From: Siphlonurus alternatus
Taxonomy: Eukaryota; Arthropoda; Insecta; Ephemeroptera; Siphlonuridae
Direction of reading: 5' to 3'
Length of the DNA stretch: 64,000 bases
Assembly: GCA_949825025.1 (NCBI GenBank)
Contig: OX463778.1
Location: forward strand, 5,347,142-5,411,141
Each line of letters begins with the position of its first letter. Position 1 is the first letter of the stretch. Shown in pieces: positions 23,241 through 31,697 of this stretch. The notes beneath the pieces were generated by a model. The model was not told the origin of the DNA, did not search any database, and saw only the letters and a list, made by a program, of their open reading frames with translations. The position numbers and the translations under genes are program-made.

Positions 23241-23843
23241 CCCCGAGTTGAAATAAATGTCATCTTTTATGCACTATTAAGCTCTCCTAGTCTAATTTTC
23301 TTTTATTTTGCACCATTTTAGAGAAAAAAAATGAAAAAAGACGAGATTACGTATTTTTACCTTTCTTGAGCATAAAATGTTAAAAATATTGTCTTCATTT
23401 CATCCTCACTTTGAACGAATAGAGCTGATTTCTGTTTATGTTTACGTGAGGCGGGAGAGGGGTTTCCCTATAATAATACATTGCGAAGGAGGCGCAGGAG
23501 GGAGGGAAAAGAGAAAGTTTTGGCAGGCCAGATTATATACAGTGAGCATAGGCAAAATGACGAAAAAAAGTTATAAAAAATACTTTTAACGGTTTTTTGG
23601 CGGTGAGATTTTTTTTATGAGTTCTATCGTGTTCTGTTAAAGTATTATTGAAGTATTTAAAGTTGATTTATTTTATTAAGTTAAGTAAAAAATTATTGTA
23701 CACTTTGTTTATATGCTAGTCCGTGCATTCTGGCCCTCCTCGCGTGACGTCAGCGCAATCCCCGAAATGAGATAAAAGAAGTAATAAGATTAGGTTTAGA
23801 CGTGTATATAAAGGATGAGTTGAAGACGTATTTTTCAACTAGG
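23241..23843 (+). mobile_element. MITE family F split by a 350 bp insertion
   Basis: The left portion from CCCCGAGTTGAAATAAATG to CCTCACTTTGAACGAATAG (23241-23421) and the right portion AGATAAAAGAAGTAATAAGATTAGG...GTTGAAGACGTATTTTTCAACTAGG (about 23772-23843) are one family F element. The sequence between is not family F and is not seen elsewhere in the window. Confidence 0.75.
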
Positions 23844-24304
23844 ACTATCCTGCTATATTGAAATTTGTAATTTAGTTCAAATTAAAGAAAATGTGACTGA
23901 GAGTCGTTTGTCCAACTTGACCTCCTGGTGACAAGGTCACGAGGTCAAGGTCACTGAAGTGTCCTTCACTGGTCAAGTTTGTGAATGAAGTGTCGAGTTG
24001 AGGTAGAAAGTGGTTCACCGATGACGTCATCGGGGCTAATTCTGGACGTGCAAACAAAGTTAACGTCTGCAGTCTAAACAATTTAAGTCTACACAGGCCG
24101 TCATTAAACTCCCTCGGAGCGGTAGTTCATTTTAATGTTATTATACGGCGGGAGGGGGCGTGGCCTCAGGTGCAGTTGGGCGATGTTGGTTTGTACCTGA
24201 CATTTCTGAGCACTCAGGTCCGGACATGTCCAAGAGGAACCTCCGAAACACTCGGACGACAACGTGGTCTGAAATTTTATCGCAACGAGCGAGCTGCAGC
24301 ATCG
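23844..24304. other. No exon recognised; AGGTCA-rich
   Basis: 23918-23960 reads TTGACCTCCTGGTGACAAGGTCACGAGGTCAAGGTCAC, a dense cluster of nuclear-receptor-type half-sites in both orientations. No coding similarity seen. Confidence 0.35.
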
Positions 24305-24438
24305 ATGTACAGTTGTCGCCTTTGAAAATTTCCAACTTGCAGTCTTGTTAATAACCATGTTCTATGATGTTATTCTTACGGGGTATGGTGATTAACAAGG
24401 CCTCAAAGGGAAATTTTCAAAGGCGATGACTGTACATA
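24305..24438. mobile_element. MITE family J
   Basis: TGTACAGTTGTCGCCTTTGAAAATTTCC at left and GGGAAATTTTCAAAGGCGATGACTGTACA at right, with TTGTTAAT and GGTGATTAACAAGGC inside. Copies at 30196, 34165, 54344 and 56286. Confidence 0.9.
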
Positions 24439-24997
24439 GAGTCAATGGTAGCGTAGACGTGCGTTTTGGTTTCATTGGAATATTTTACTTGTTCTTGTTC
24501 CGTTTTATGTGAGTGGGACAAAATTAGCCATGTACCCAATCATGTTTATATTTTAAAGTAGTCATCATGACGCAGCAGTAAACAGTTTGTCACGTGACAC
24601 TCGCACGTGCTGCCGTGACGTGGGGTGTGTGACGAGGAAACGTGACGAGACATTGACTCCCCGCATTAAGCCGGTATTATACACGATACAATTTTTCTAA
24701 ATAACATAAAATTTTTCCTTACAAGAAATCTTTAATACAAGCAGTGTGGTGTATGCAAAATTTATCATGTAATACTTTAGGAATGGGAACATTAATTTGT
24801 TAGGTTAACATTGAATCATACAATACAATGAAGACCATTAAATTTGATGAAGTTATATCACATCTTATTTTATAGCAATAAAAAAGATAGAGGTGGCAAA
24901 ATTACTAATTAACAGCCACGAGGTTTATTGATTGATTGACAAAACGTTGTATTAGAATGTCTGTTATGAAGCTCGTCTGACGTGGTGCCTGTTTCAG
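24439..24997. other. Intron upstream of the first recognisable ADAMTS-like exon
   Basis: Ends in GTGGTGCCTGTTTCAG, a good acceptor. 24665-24755 holds a fragment of family R (AGCCGGTATTATACACGATACAATTTTTC; full copy at 52977-53123). GTCACGTGAC lies at about 24589. Confidence 0.6.
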
Positions 24998-25120
24998 CAC
25001 GTGGGGTGTGACGGCGTGGTGGGCTCGGACAAGCGGTGGGACGCGTGCGGCGAGTGCGGCGGCTCCAACTCGTCCTGCAGACTTTTCTCCGGCCTCTTCA
25101 GCAACCATGCCAGCCTGCAG
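24998..25120 (+). CDS. ADAMTS-like exon a: end of cysteine-rich domain
   Basis: Acceptor TTTCAG, donor GTGAGT, 41 codons, phase 0 at both ends. Reads [12 protein letters not shown], then [18 protein letters not shown], the VGCDG...CGxCGGxxxxC signature of the ADAMTS cysteine-rich module just before the spacer. It starts mid-domain, so at least one upstream exon must supply the rest. I could not find it. Confidence 0.93.
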
Positions 25121-28100
25121 GTGAGTCAAAGGTCAAGCAAGGTCACTTGAAGGTCGTGACGTGCCCTCTGGTTGCAGGCGGGCTACAACCTGGTGACGAC
25201 GCTACCTCGCGGGGCCTGCAACGTGAGCGTCTCTGAGATGACTCCTTCCAGAAACTACCTCGGTGAGGACGGCTGGCAAGGACGGGGGGGGAATATTTCT
25301 CCAACATGTTCTCACTCGATGGTTTCTGTTCAGCGCTGCGACGGCCGGGCGGGCAGTTCTTGCTGAACGGCGACTGGCAGGTCGGCTCGGCGGGCGACTA
25401 CGAGGCGGGCGGCGTCACCTTCGTGTACCGACCTCAGGACGCGGCGAGGGGAGAGGCGCTGACTGCCAGGGGGCCGCTCTCTCAGCCGGTCGACCTCATG
25501 GTAAGTTAGTTCGTGTACCGACCGCAGGACGTGGAGAGGCGCTGACTGCCAGGGGGCCGCTCTCTCAGCCGGTCGACCTCATGATAAGTTAGTTCGTGTA
25601 CCGACCGCAGGACGTGGAGAGGCGCTGACTGCCAGGGGGCCGCTCTCTCAGCCGGTCGACCTCATGGTAAGTTAGTTCGTGTACCGACCGCAGGACGCGG
25701 AGAGGCGCTGACTGCCAGGGGGCCGCTCTCTCAGCCGGTCGACCTCATGGTAAGTTAGTTCGTGTACCGACCGCAGGACGCGGAGAGGCGCTGACTGCCA
25801 GGGGGCCGCCCTCTCAGCCGGTCGACCTCATGGTAAGTTGGTTCATGTACTAACCGCAGGACGTGGAGAGGCGCTGACTGCCAGGGGGCCGCCCTCTCAG
25901 CCGGTCGACCTCAGTTAGTTCGCGGAATGCTCACGGCAGCTCTCGTGTCGCAGGTGCTGTTCCAGCAGAGCCAGCTGGCCATCAAGTACGAGTACACGCT
26001 GCCCCTGGAGGCCGGGGTGCCACCCCTCGCCGCCCCCGTTCGTCCGCCCCCGCACCACCACGGGGGCCACCACCACCCGCCCCCAGCCCCACCCCTTCTA
26101 GGTACGTGGGGTAACTGTCACTTGAACCTAGGGGTGCTTTGTGAATTTTTATAGGTCTAACTTTTGTTCATTATTTGAGATTTTATATGGTCAAGTAAAC
26201 GTAGCTTGTATAACAGCCAAATTTGGGCAAAGCTATAACAAGCAAAATATGAACTTATTATTTTTATATCGTGATTATGTTGGCAATCTTATGTTGAATC
26301 TCAGTTCAACTATTTCACGTCTTTCTCTATAAAATAAAAAATTTCTCACCCCAAAATCACGAATTTCAAAACGAAGAGAATTTCAAAGAGAATTTAGAGA
26401 ATATTTTAATGTATCCAAAAATTATAGTTATGAAACAAGAAACAAAAATGCAACTATAACTCCTTCAATTAGCAGACTTGAACTATGTAACAAAGGACCT
26501 TTATCAATGTGCATTAGACTGTATAATAAGCTACCTCTTTGTATAAGGAAATTGTCAAATTACAAAGATTTTAAAAAATCAGTGAGAACGCTTCTAAGTG
26601 ATTGTTGTTTTTATAGTGTGAAGGCTTATTTGCAATTTAAATTCTAGTGTATAATATGTTATTTAGTAATATATTTTTAAATATGTATTGTTTTCGACGA
26701 GTCTAACCCTTCATTCAAAGTGCTACATTTTATAATGTTTGTGTTTGTATGCTTGGAAATTGATGAATAAAATATTTGAATTTGAATTTGAATTTTGACA
26801 ACTTTTAAATTATAATTTTATATATAAGTCGTGCACTTTATCGAGGTGAGATATTTCGACCGTGGCGCCACAGCGGTTCTCCGTGAACTAACGTGATGTT
26901 TGCTGCAGGGTTCAGCCCCGCTGATGACGTCACAGTGCGGGACGGACCGGCCCACGACGACAAGCCGAGGTGAGCGACTGACGAGACCTCTGGCGGAGGG
27001 TTTAAGAACTTTGTTCTGTAGACTTCAAAATTAGTATCTTTTTACTTTGTTTATGTTTCATTTTGGTTATCGACACGTGTAAATTCCATTTTGTCCCCCT
27101 AACGTGTGTCTTTGTGCAGGTTCCCGTTCTCCGCCGGGCCGGTTGGTGATCAGCCCCCCGTGGCGGCCCTCCGGCCCCGCAGCCGCAGGGTCCGCAAGTA
27201 CGGGTGGCGCCTCTCCGGCTTGTCCGAGTGCTCCAAGTCGTGCGGTGGAGGTGAGCAGCTGCAGGCTCGTGGCCCCCCGTCACTCACCCCGCCAATTGTT
27301 GCAGGCGTGCAGTCCGCGGCAGCCACGTGCGTGCGCGAACACAACCAGGCGGCCGTGCCCGAGAAGAGATGTGCGGGCCAGGAGCGACCGCCCGCGCAGA
27401 CCCTCCGATGTAACGTCAAGCCATGCCCTGCCATGTGAGTCCTTACTGACAGGGTCAGGGTACCTGAGTTAGGGGTGATCACTGTCAGGGTCAGGGTACC
27501 TGAGTTAGGGGTGATTACTGCCAGGGTCAGGAGGGTACCTGAGTTAGGGGTGATCACTGTCAGGGTCAGGGTACCTGAGTTAGGGGTGCTCACTGCCAGG
27601 GTCAGGGTACCTGAGTTAGGGGTGCTTACTGCCAGGATCAGGATGGTACCTGAGTTAGGGGTGGTTATACTGCTAGTCAGGGAGGACTGAGCGAGGGTGA
27701 AGATTGGGGCTAGTTTCTGTCAGGGTTGAAGTGACCAATAAGTCAGGATAGGGGAAGTTAATACCAAGGTCAGGGTATAAATTACCATCAGGGTGTGGTT
27801 ATAAATATTTGTGATTTTCTTTAGTCAGCTGATGAAAAAGCAAATGGAACAAAAACATCGCAAAAATATTTTGAAGGTGCATTCTGTAAATAGTGTAAAT
27901 TTAACTTGATTGGATAAAACTTAATGAATTTTTGTGTTCTTTCACACTTGGATAGAGAGCCTAGAGTTGTAATTTGTTATTATTTTAACTGTGCACCCTT
28001 AAAACCGTGCTGCAAAACGCTGCAGTTATGTAAAAATTAAGCCGAGAAAATATCTATAGGGAAAGACATGATCATTACAGCGTCTGCTATTATACTTCGT

Positions 28101-31100
28101 TTTTAAAGTTTTGTGTTTAAACAAATCAGAAAAATAATGGGTACAGTTCCATCATAATTTTATGTAACAGTTTAATGTTTATTTATTCAATTTTAAGTGC
28201 ACTTATATTAATAGTTTTCATAGTACGTGTACGTACGTATCTTATGTTTGTGTCTATTTTTTTTTTTTTATGTTTAAATTGTTGACGTAATCCGAGTTGT
28301 TGTTTTATCCAAGAATTAATTCTTAAAACAATTAAAAAATTATTCAAGGTCCTCTATGACACTGCAACGTAATATAAAAATAAAAATTCACGCTGCTTGT
28401 CCATTACGTCTCTCATAATTAGAATTGAAATTTTCTTTTGCAGTACTTTATAATTCGCACTAGCATTGAAGAATTTAGAAAGATATTTACTTTATACGTA
28501 CGGTATTTTAAATACATTGAAAAGTCAGCGATGGACAAATGAAGTTCCATTAACACAATCCGAGTACAAACAATAAAATTTAATGACATCTACACACAAA
28601 ATATTTTAGCAATTCTCATTCAAGTGACCTGATTCCAAAGTTCGTTGACCCTTGACCCTGAGAATGACCTGGTGTGCAGGTGGGAGGCCAGCGAGTGGTC
28701 TTCTTGCTCGGCGACGTGCGGCGCCGGCGTGCAGAGCCGCTCCGTCGTGTGTCGTCAGCACATCTCGGCCTCGCTCACCATGAAGGTGGCGGAGGGCGCG
28801 TGTCTGGGGACCGTGCTGGAGCGCACGCGTCACTGCCAGGCCCAGCCGTGCTCCGGGGCCCGCTGGACGGCGGCCGAGTGGGGACCGTGCGCCGCGCCCT
28901 GCGGCAAGGGGGCCCGCGGGCGCTCGGTGCGCTGCGTGACCCCCGAGGGCAAAGAGCTGGGACTCGAGATGTGTGACCCCGCCGAGCGGCCCGAACTGGA
29001 GGAGTCGTGCGACGCGGGGCCGTGCGGTGGGCCCCACCTCGCGGCCACCTCGGCGGCCCAGTGGCTCGTCTCCGAGTGGGCCCAGCACTGCTCCGAGGAG
29101 TGTGGCACGGGCGTGCAGACGCGCCGCGTGGTGTGTTCGTCCGAGCACGCCTGTGACGTCATGTCCCGGCCCGAGGCCTCGCGAGCGTGCGCCAGTGACA
29201 AGCAGTGCGTGGGAAAATGGTTCGCCGGGCCCTGGGGGCAGGTGAGCCGTGTACCTGGGGTGACATGAAGAACAGTGTTTTTCTTATTTTTGTGTAATAA
29301 GTCAATGGGGTACTGACCAAAAAATATTTTTCAAGTTTTAGTCCACATTTCAAAATGCACGAGAATTTCATGAAGAACAAGCCCTATTTCAGCATTCTAC
29401 GACAATTTCCTGATTTTATATGAATTTTTGAAACCTTTTAAAAATGACGCCATAGCATATTGAATCTTAAATGGGAAAATAGATCAGTTAACATTGCCAA
29501 ATCCCATACTTCATATTGAAATGTAACCAAACCTTAATTTGCAAGGTGCTAGAATCACGATAATGAAGGTTTCAAATTCCTACCTCAATAACTTTTCTAT
29601 ATTTAGCAATTTTAACTGATGCATTTTCCCATTTAAGATTCAATGCTATGACGTCATCAAAAAAAGTTTTAAAAATTCATATAAAATCAGCAAATTGTCG
29701 TAGAATGCTTTAATAGGGCTCGTTCTTCATAGAATTCACAGTACTTTTTACTGGTATTGCTAACTCAAATACCGGTCAGTACCCCATTGTGTGCTACCCT
29801 GACTTTTTCTGTAACTCGGATAAAGTTACAACAATATTTATTTACATTGTTAATTGATACTTACAAATTTCATGCCGGTACTTTTTTGTATACTTACTAG
29901 AAACTGAGACACAGGGCCTTTATTTATTTTTACTTTTGTACAAGTTTCCTAATTGAGTAATGTAATTGAGGCATGTATATACTTCTGATTTACATATAGA
30001 GACACGCATATATTAAATATTTTTTTTACATATTTTGTCTTTAACAAATTTTTAAAATATCGTACAGTTGAATTAAGGATTTTTTTTATTTTACCACTTT
30101 TTGTGTAGTGAGTGGTGCTTGGTGCTCAATAGTGCCTTGTAAAATATCTCATTTCAACTTTCATAATCCATTGTATTCATTTTGCGTTTCAAATATACAC
30201 TCCTCGCGTCTGAAAATTTCCCTCCTGCAGCATTGTTAATCACCTTGCTCTGATTCTTACAAGCATGGTGATTAACAAGACTACAGGAGAGAACTTTTCA
30301 AAGGCGAGAAGTGTACAACAATATAAGCACGTCAGAAGATTTAATTATTGTAATTTGTATCGGGTAATAAATTCGATTGACATTGTTGAGACCCTCGTGA
30401 TGTTGCAGTGCTCGTCGTCGTGCGGCCACGGCAGGCAGTCACGTGACGTGGTGTGCGTGTCCTTCGTGCGCGGGCAGTTCCGTGTGGACGTCAACTGCCC
30501 GGCCAGCCTGAAGCCGCCCGTGGAGCGCGCGTGCTCGGAGCGGCCGTGCGGGCCAGACTGGTTCATGTCGGACTGGAGCCAGGTGAGACGTTTTGTCTTT
30601 TAATTTACACTAATATGTAGCAGTACGTCATAATAAGGGGACAATTTTTAATTCATTGTAGCAGATTATGTGATCGTATATAGTTTAAAGGAGTAGAGTC
30701 ACGATTTTGTTTTCAATAAAGAATTAATATTCCTATTCTAATTCTATGTGAGATTCAAGTTTTTCTACCGAGTGTGTACAGTATTACAGATCTTAGTTTA
30801 CGTGATGTAGTTTACTGCGCGCGACGATCGTCTTTTGCATTTTAACATGTCCAGACGGGACTGGTGACATTCAGCTGATCAGGCGCCGTTTATTCTACCA
30901 GTAATCTAAGATCCGTTGTACTGTAGCTATATACCCTCTCACAATTCTAATTTCAATTAAGCCGCATGTCTCACGATATTTTGTAACACGATCAGCCGTT
31001 ATCGTTACACAGAAAGATAACGGAGGCTCGTGGAGAAATTTGCAGACTTCCAAATTTTTATCAACAAAATCCGTGGCCTGACACTGTGTGATGTTCCCCA

Positions 31101-31697
31101 TTGCTCGCACATTTTTATCAACAAACTGACACTGTGTGATGTTCCCCAGTGCTTGCACATTATTATCAAAAAACTGACACTGTTGATGTTCCCCAGTGTT
31201 CGCACAGCTGCGGCTCGGGGTCTCAGAGACGAGACGTGCGCTGTCTGGACGAGGCGCAACGGCCCGCCTCGCAGTGTGCGCACGAGCTGCGGCCCGCGGT
31301 GAGAAGGGCCTGCAACACGCAGCCCTGCCAGACACAAGGTGGGTAGGTGCTGCCACCTGGCGGACGTGTCCTCAATGTGTGATGTTGACAGAAAGCAGCG
31401 CGGAGGAGGAACATAACTTGGTGGGCGAGGCGCCACGCGAGCGTCTGCACGCGCGAGGGAGCCACCAGCTGTTGGAGGAGAGCGGCGACCAACCCAGCAG
31501 TCCTCAGGACCACGAGGAGCTTGCAGGTCAGTCCACCCTTCACTTGACCTTGACCTCCTGACCTGACCTTTGACCTTGCAGGTGGTGCGTGCGTGGACAA
31601 GTTCACCAACTGCGCCCTCGTGGTGCAGGCGCGCCTCTGTAGGTACAAGTACTACCGCACCGCGTGCTGCGTCGCCTGTCACCGCAAGGCCGGCTAA
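24998..31697 (+). CDS. ADAMTS-like protein (ADAMTSL4 / ADAMTSL6-THSD4 type), 12 C-terminal exons
   Basis: Twelve exons (listed separately) join with matching phases into 657 codons plus TAA. Domain order by visible residue number: end of the ADAMTS cysteine-rich domain (1-35), spacer (36 to about 145), Pro/His-rich linker (about 146-220), six thrombospondin type-1 repeats (about 225-574), acidic linker (575-620) and PLAC domain (622-654). No HExxH metalloprotease sequence is present. Family members are secreted matrix proteins that bind fibrillin microfibrils or modulate ADAMTS enzymes (family knowledge). Six TSRs after the spacer plus PLAC is closest to ADAMTSL4, with THSD4 similar. The N-terminal part (signal peptide, first TSR, start of the Cys-rich domain) is not joined. 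The exon at 5670 may supply the signal peptide. Exons are GC-rich against AT-rich introns. Identity as ADAMTS-like is firm; the exact subfamily is not. Confidence 0.92.
25178..25262 (+). CDS. ADAMTS-like exon b: spacer start
   Basis: Follows a 57-nt intron that is full of AGGTCA half-sites. Encodes [20 protein letters not shown]...SRNYL, the spacer opening (GYN-hydrophobic-PxGA, then NYLAL completed by the next exon). Ends in phase 1 at GTGAGG. Confidence 0.93.
25334..25500 (+). CDS. ADAMTS-like exon c: spacer core
   Basis: Completes NYLAL and continues [30 protein letters not shown] and [16 protein letters not shown]. These are conserved spacer words (LNGxW, GxYxAGGxxFxYxR, ExLxAxGPxxxPxxLM). 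Acceptor TTCAG, donor ATG|GTAAGT, phase 0. The last 81 nt of this exon plus the donor are the parent of the six-copy tandem array that follows. Confidence 0.95.
25420..25923 (+). repeat. Tandem array of exon 3' end plus splice donor, six copies
   Basis: Copy 0 (25420-25509) is the end of exon c with its donor. Copies 1-4 (25510-25592, 25593-25675, 25676-25758, 25759-25841) are 83 bp each, and copy 5 (25842 to about 25923) is truncated. All extra copies lack the same 7 bases found in the exon copy, so they were amplified from one deleted intermediate. Copies 2, 3 and 4 keep ATG|GTAAGT, copy 1 has ATAAGT, and in copy 5 the donor is deleted. Reading past the true donor meets an in-frame TAG at 25507-25509. 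Confidence 0.97.
25954..26101 (+). CDS. ADAMTS-like exon d: spacer end and His/Pro-rich linker
   Basis: Encodes [19 protein letters not shown], the terminal spacer strand (LFQ...I.YEYTLP), then a proline-rich segment with HHHGGHHH and PPPAPP. Acceptor TCGCAG, donor G|GTACGT, phase 1. The histidine cluster could bind metal, but that is only a possibility. Conservation is unknown. Confidence 0.93.
26102..26908. other. Intron between exons d and e
   Basis: 807 nt. Contains a LINE 3' fragment (26419-26790) in sense orientation and otherwise AT-rich sequence. Ends TGTTTGCTGCAG. Confidence 0.85.
26419..26790 (+). mobile_element. LINE 3' end (reverse transcriptase C-terminus)
   Basis: Encodes [30 protein letters not shown] and [18 protein letters not shown], then a stop after LQFKF. 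This is the usual C-terminal tail of jockey/RTE-like non-LTR reverse transcriptases. The end has repeated TTTGAA units (26773-26793), typical of such tails. 5'-truncated, in sense orientation within the host intron. Confidence 0.85.
26909..26969 (+). CDS. ADAMTS-like exon e: short acidic linker
   Basis: 61 nt, phase 1 in and phase 2 out. Encodes [20 protein letters not shown]. Acceptor GCTGCAG, donor GTGAGC. Supported mainly by good splice sites and by joining the frames of exons d and f exactly. Confidence 0.8.
27120..27250 (+). CDS. ADAMTS-like exon f: linker and start of the first C-terminal TSR
   Basis: Basic and Pro-rich linker, then [18 protein letters not shown], the WxxxxxxxCSxSCGGG opening of a thrombospondin type-1 repeat. 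Donor at GGAG|GTGAGC, phase 1. The intron falls inside CGGG(V). Confidence 0.92.
27305..27434 (+). CDS. ADAMTS-like exon g: rest of the first C-terminal TSR
   Basis: Follows a 54-nt intron. Encodes [20 protein letters not shown], then RCAGQERP and RCNVKPCPA, completing the six-cysteine TSR pattern. Donor AT|GTGAGT, phase 2. A minisatellite starts about 12 bases past the donor. Confidence 0.92.
27447..27680 (+). repeat. About 39-bp minisatellite beside a splice donor, six to seven copies
   Basis: Units of GTCAGGGTACCTGAGTTAGG then GGTGATCACTG(T/C)CAGG. Two units carry an extra GAGG or ATGG near GTACC. The long apparent ORFs on both strands through it (repeated V-P-E-L-G-V and N-S-G-T-L words) are repeat translations and not exons. 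Confidence 0.95.
27965..28410. mobile_element. Degenerate MITE family E in intron
   Basis: CACCCTTAAAACCGTGCTGCAAAACGCTG, AGGGAAAGACATGATCATTACAGCGTCT and AAGGTCCTCTATGACACTGC match family E at 32161-32438 and 40117-40440, but the element is worn and broken by other AT-rich sequence. Confidence 0.5.
28680..29241 (+). CDS. ADAMTS-like exon h: three TSRs and the start of a fourth
   Basis: A 562-nt exon, the largest. TSR at residues 283-341 ([20 protein letters not shown]), 342-399 ([16 protein letters not shown]) and 400-460 ([19 protein letters not shown]), then KWFAGPWGQ, where the exon ends in phase 0 just before the first cysteine of the next repeat. WxxW-type motifs are the usual C-mannosylation sites and CSxTCG is the O-fucose site of TSRs (family knowledge). 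The second has CAAPCG, which lacks the Ser/Thr usually O-fucosylated. Very high GC and CpG. Confidence 0.96.
29305..29786. mobile_element. MITE family C in intron
   Basis: ATGGGGTACTGACC ... GGTCAGTACCCCAT, about 480 bp with arms of roughly 200 bp. Close relative of 7564-8075. It begins 64 bases after the donor of exon h. Confidence 0.9.
30196..30316. mobile_element. MITE family J in intron
   Basis: TACACTCCTCGCGTCTGAAAATTTCCC ... TTGTTAATCACC ... GGTGATTAACAAGAC ... AACTTTTCAAAGGCGAGAAGTGTACA. Inverted-repeat ends and centre. Confidence 0.85.
30409..30582 (+). CDS. ADAMTS-like exon i: fifth TSR body and start of the sixth
   Basis: 58 codons, phase 0 at both ends. [16 protein letters not shown]...[20 protein letters not shown] completes the TSR begun by [19 protein letters not shown] then opens the sixth. 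The intron position after WxQ repeats that of the previous exon, the usual intron placement in ADAMTS-family TSRs. Confidence 0.95.
30583..31196. other. Intron with duplicated acceptor region
   Basis: 614 nt. No shared repeat family. The last 150 nt carry the 48-bp acceptor-containing array described separately. Confidence 0.85.
31050..31196 (+). repeat. Tandem 48-bp array containing splice acceptors, about 2.7 copies
   Basis: Units TGACACTGTGTGATGTTCCCCATTGCTCGCACATTTTTATCAACAAAC-like at 31079-31126 and 31127-31174, then the functional one from 31175 (TGACACTGTTGATGTTCCCCAG|TGTTCGCACAG). A half unit precedes at 31050. Unit 2 keeps an intact CCCCAG|TGCTTGCACA acceptor at 31149, and unit 1 has lost the AG (CCCCATTG). 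Each unit includes the first bases of the exon. Use of the unit-2 acceptor would add 47 nt and shift the frame. Confidence 0.95.
31197..31338 (+). CDS. ADAMTS-like exon j: sixth TSR body
   Basis: [20 protein letters not shown]...[20 protein letters not shown], the last TSR. Donor CAAG|GTGGGT, phase 1. The start was chosen because the third CCCCAG keeps the frame from exon i and gives CSxSCG immediately. Confidence 0.95.
31392..31526 (+). CDS. ADAMTS-like exon k: acidic linker
   Basis: Glu-, His- and Ser-rich linker ([15 protein letters not shown]..., ...HEELAG) between the last TSR and PLAC. 53-nt intron before it, 55-nt intron after it. Phases 1 and 1. Low conservation is expected. Confidence 0.9.
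31582..31697 (+). CDS. ADAMTS-like exon l: PLAC domain and stop
   Basis: [19 protein letters not shown], then [17 protein letters not shown] and TAA at 31695-31697. The six cysteines in C...C...C..........CC..C spacing and YY...CC are the PLAC (protease and lacunin) signature that ends ADAMTS-like, papilin and lacunin proteins. Confidence 0.97.

Larger units (their letters stand above)
29242..30408. other. Intron with two palindromic MITEs
   Basis: Contains a family C palindrome (29305-29786) and a family J element (30196-30316). Both could fold into long hairpins in the pre-mRNA. Ends GTGATGTTGCAG. Confidence 0.9.

Noticed and set aside
27150..27690. Long ORFs on both strands with repeated V-P-E-L-G-V or N-S-G-T-L words
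   Set aside because: They are translations of the 39-bp minisatellite and of the antisense of TSR exons. No splice or start support.
28606..29201. Large minus-strand ORFs (up to 180 codons)
   Set aside because: Antisense shadows of the GC-rich TSR exon h; no domain, and GC-rich codons keep all frames open.
31005..31682. 225-codon minus-strand ORF
   Set aside because: Antisense to exons j-l and their short introns, including the 48-bp array. No recognisable domain.
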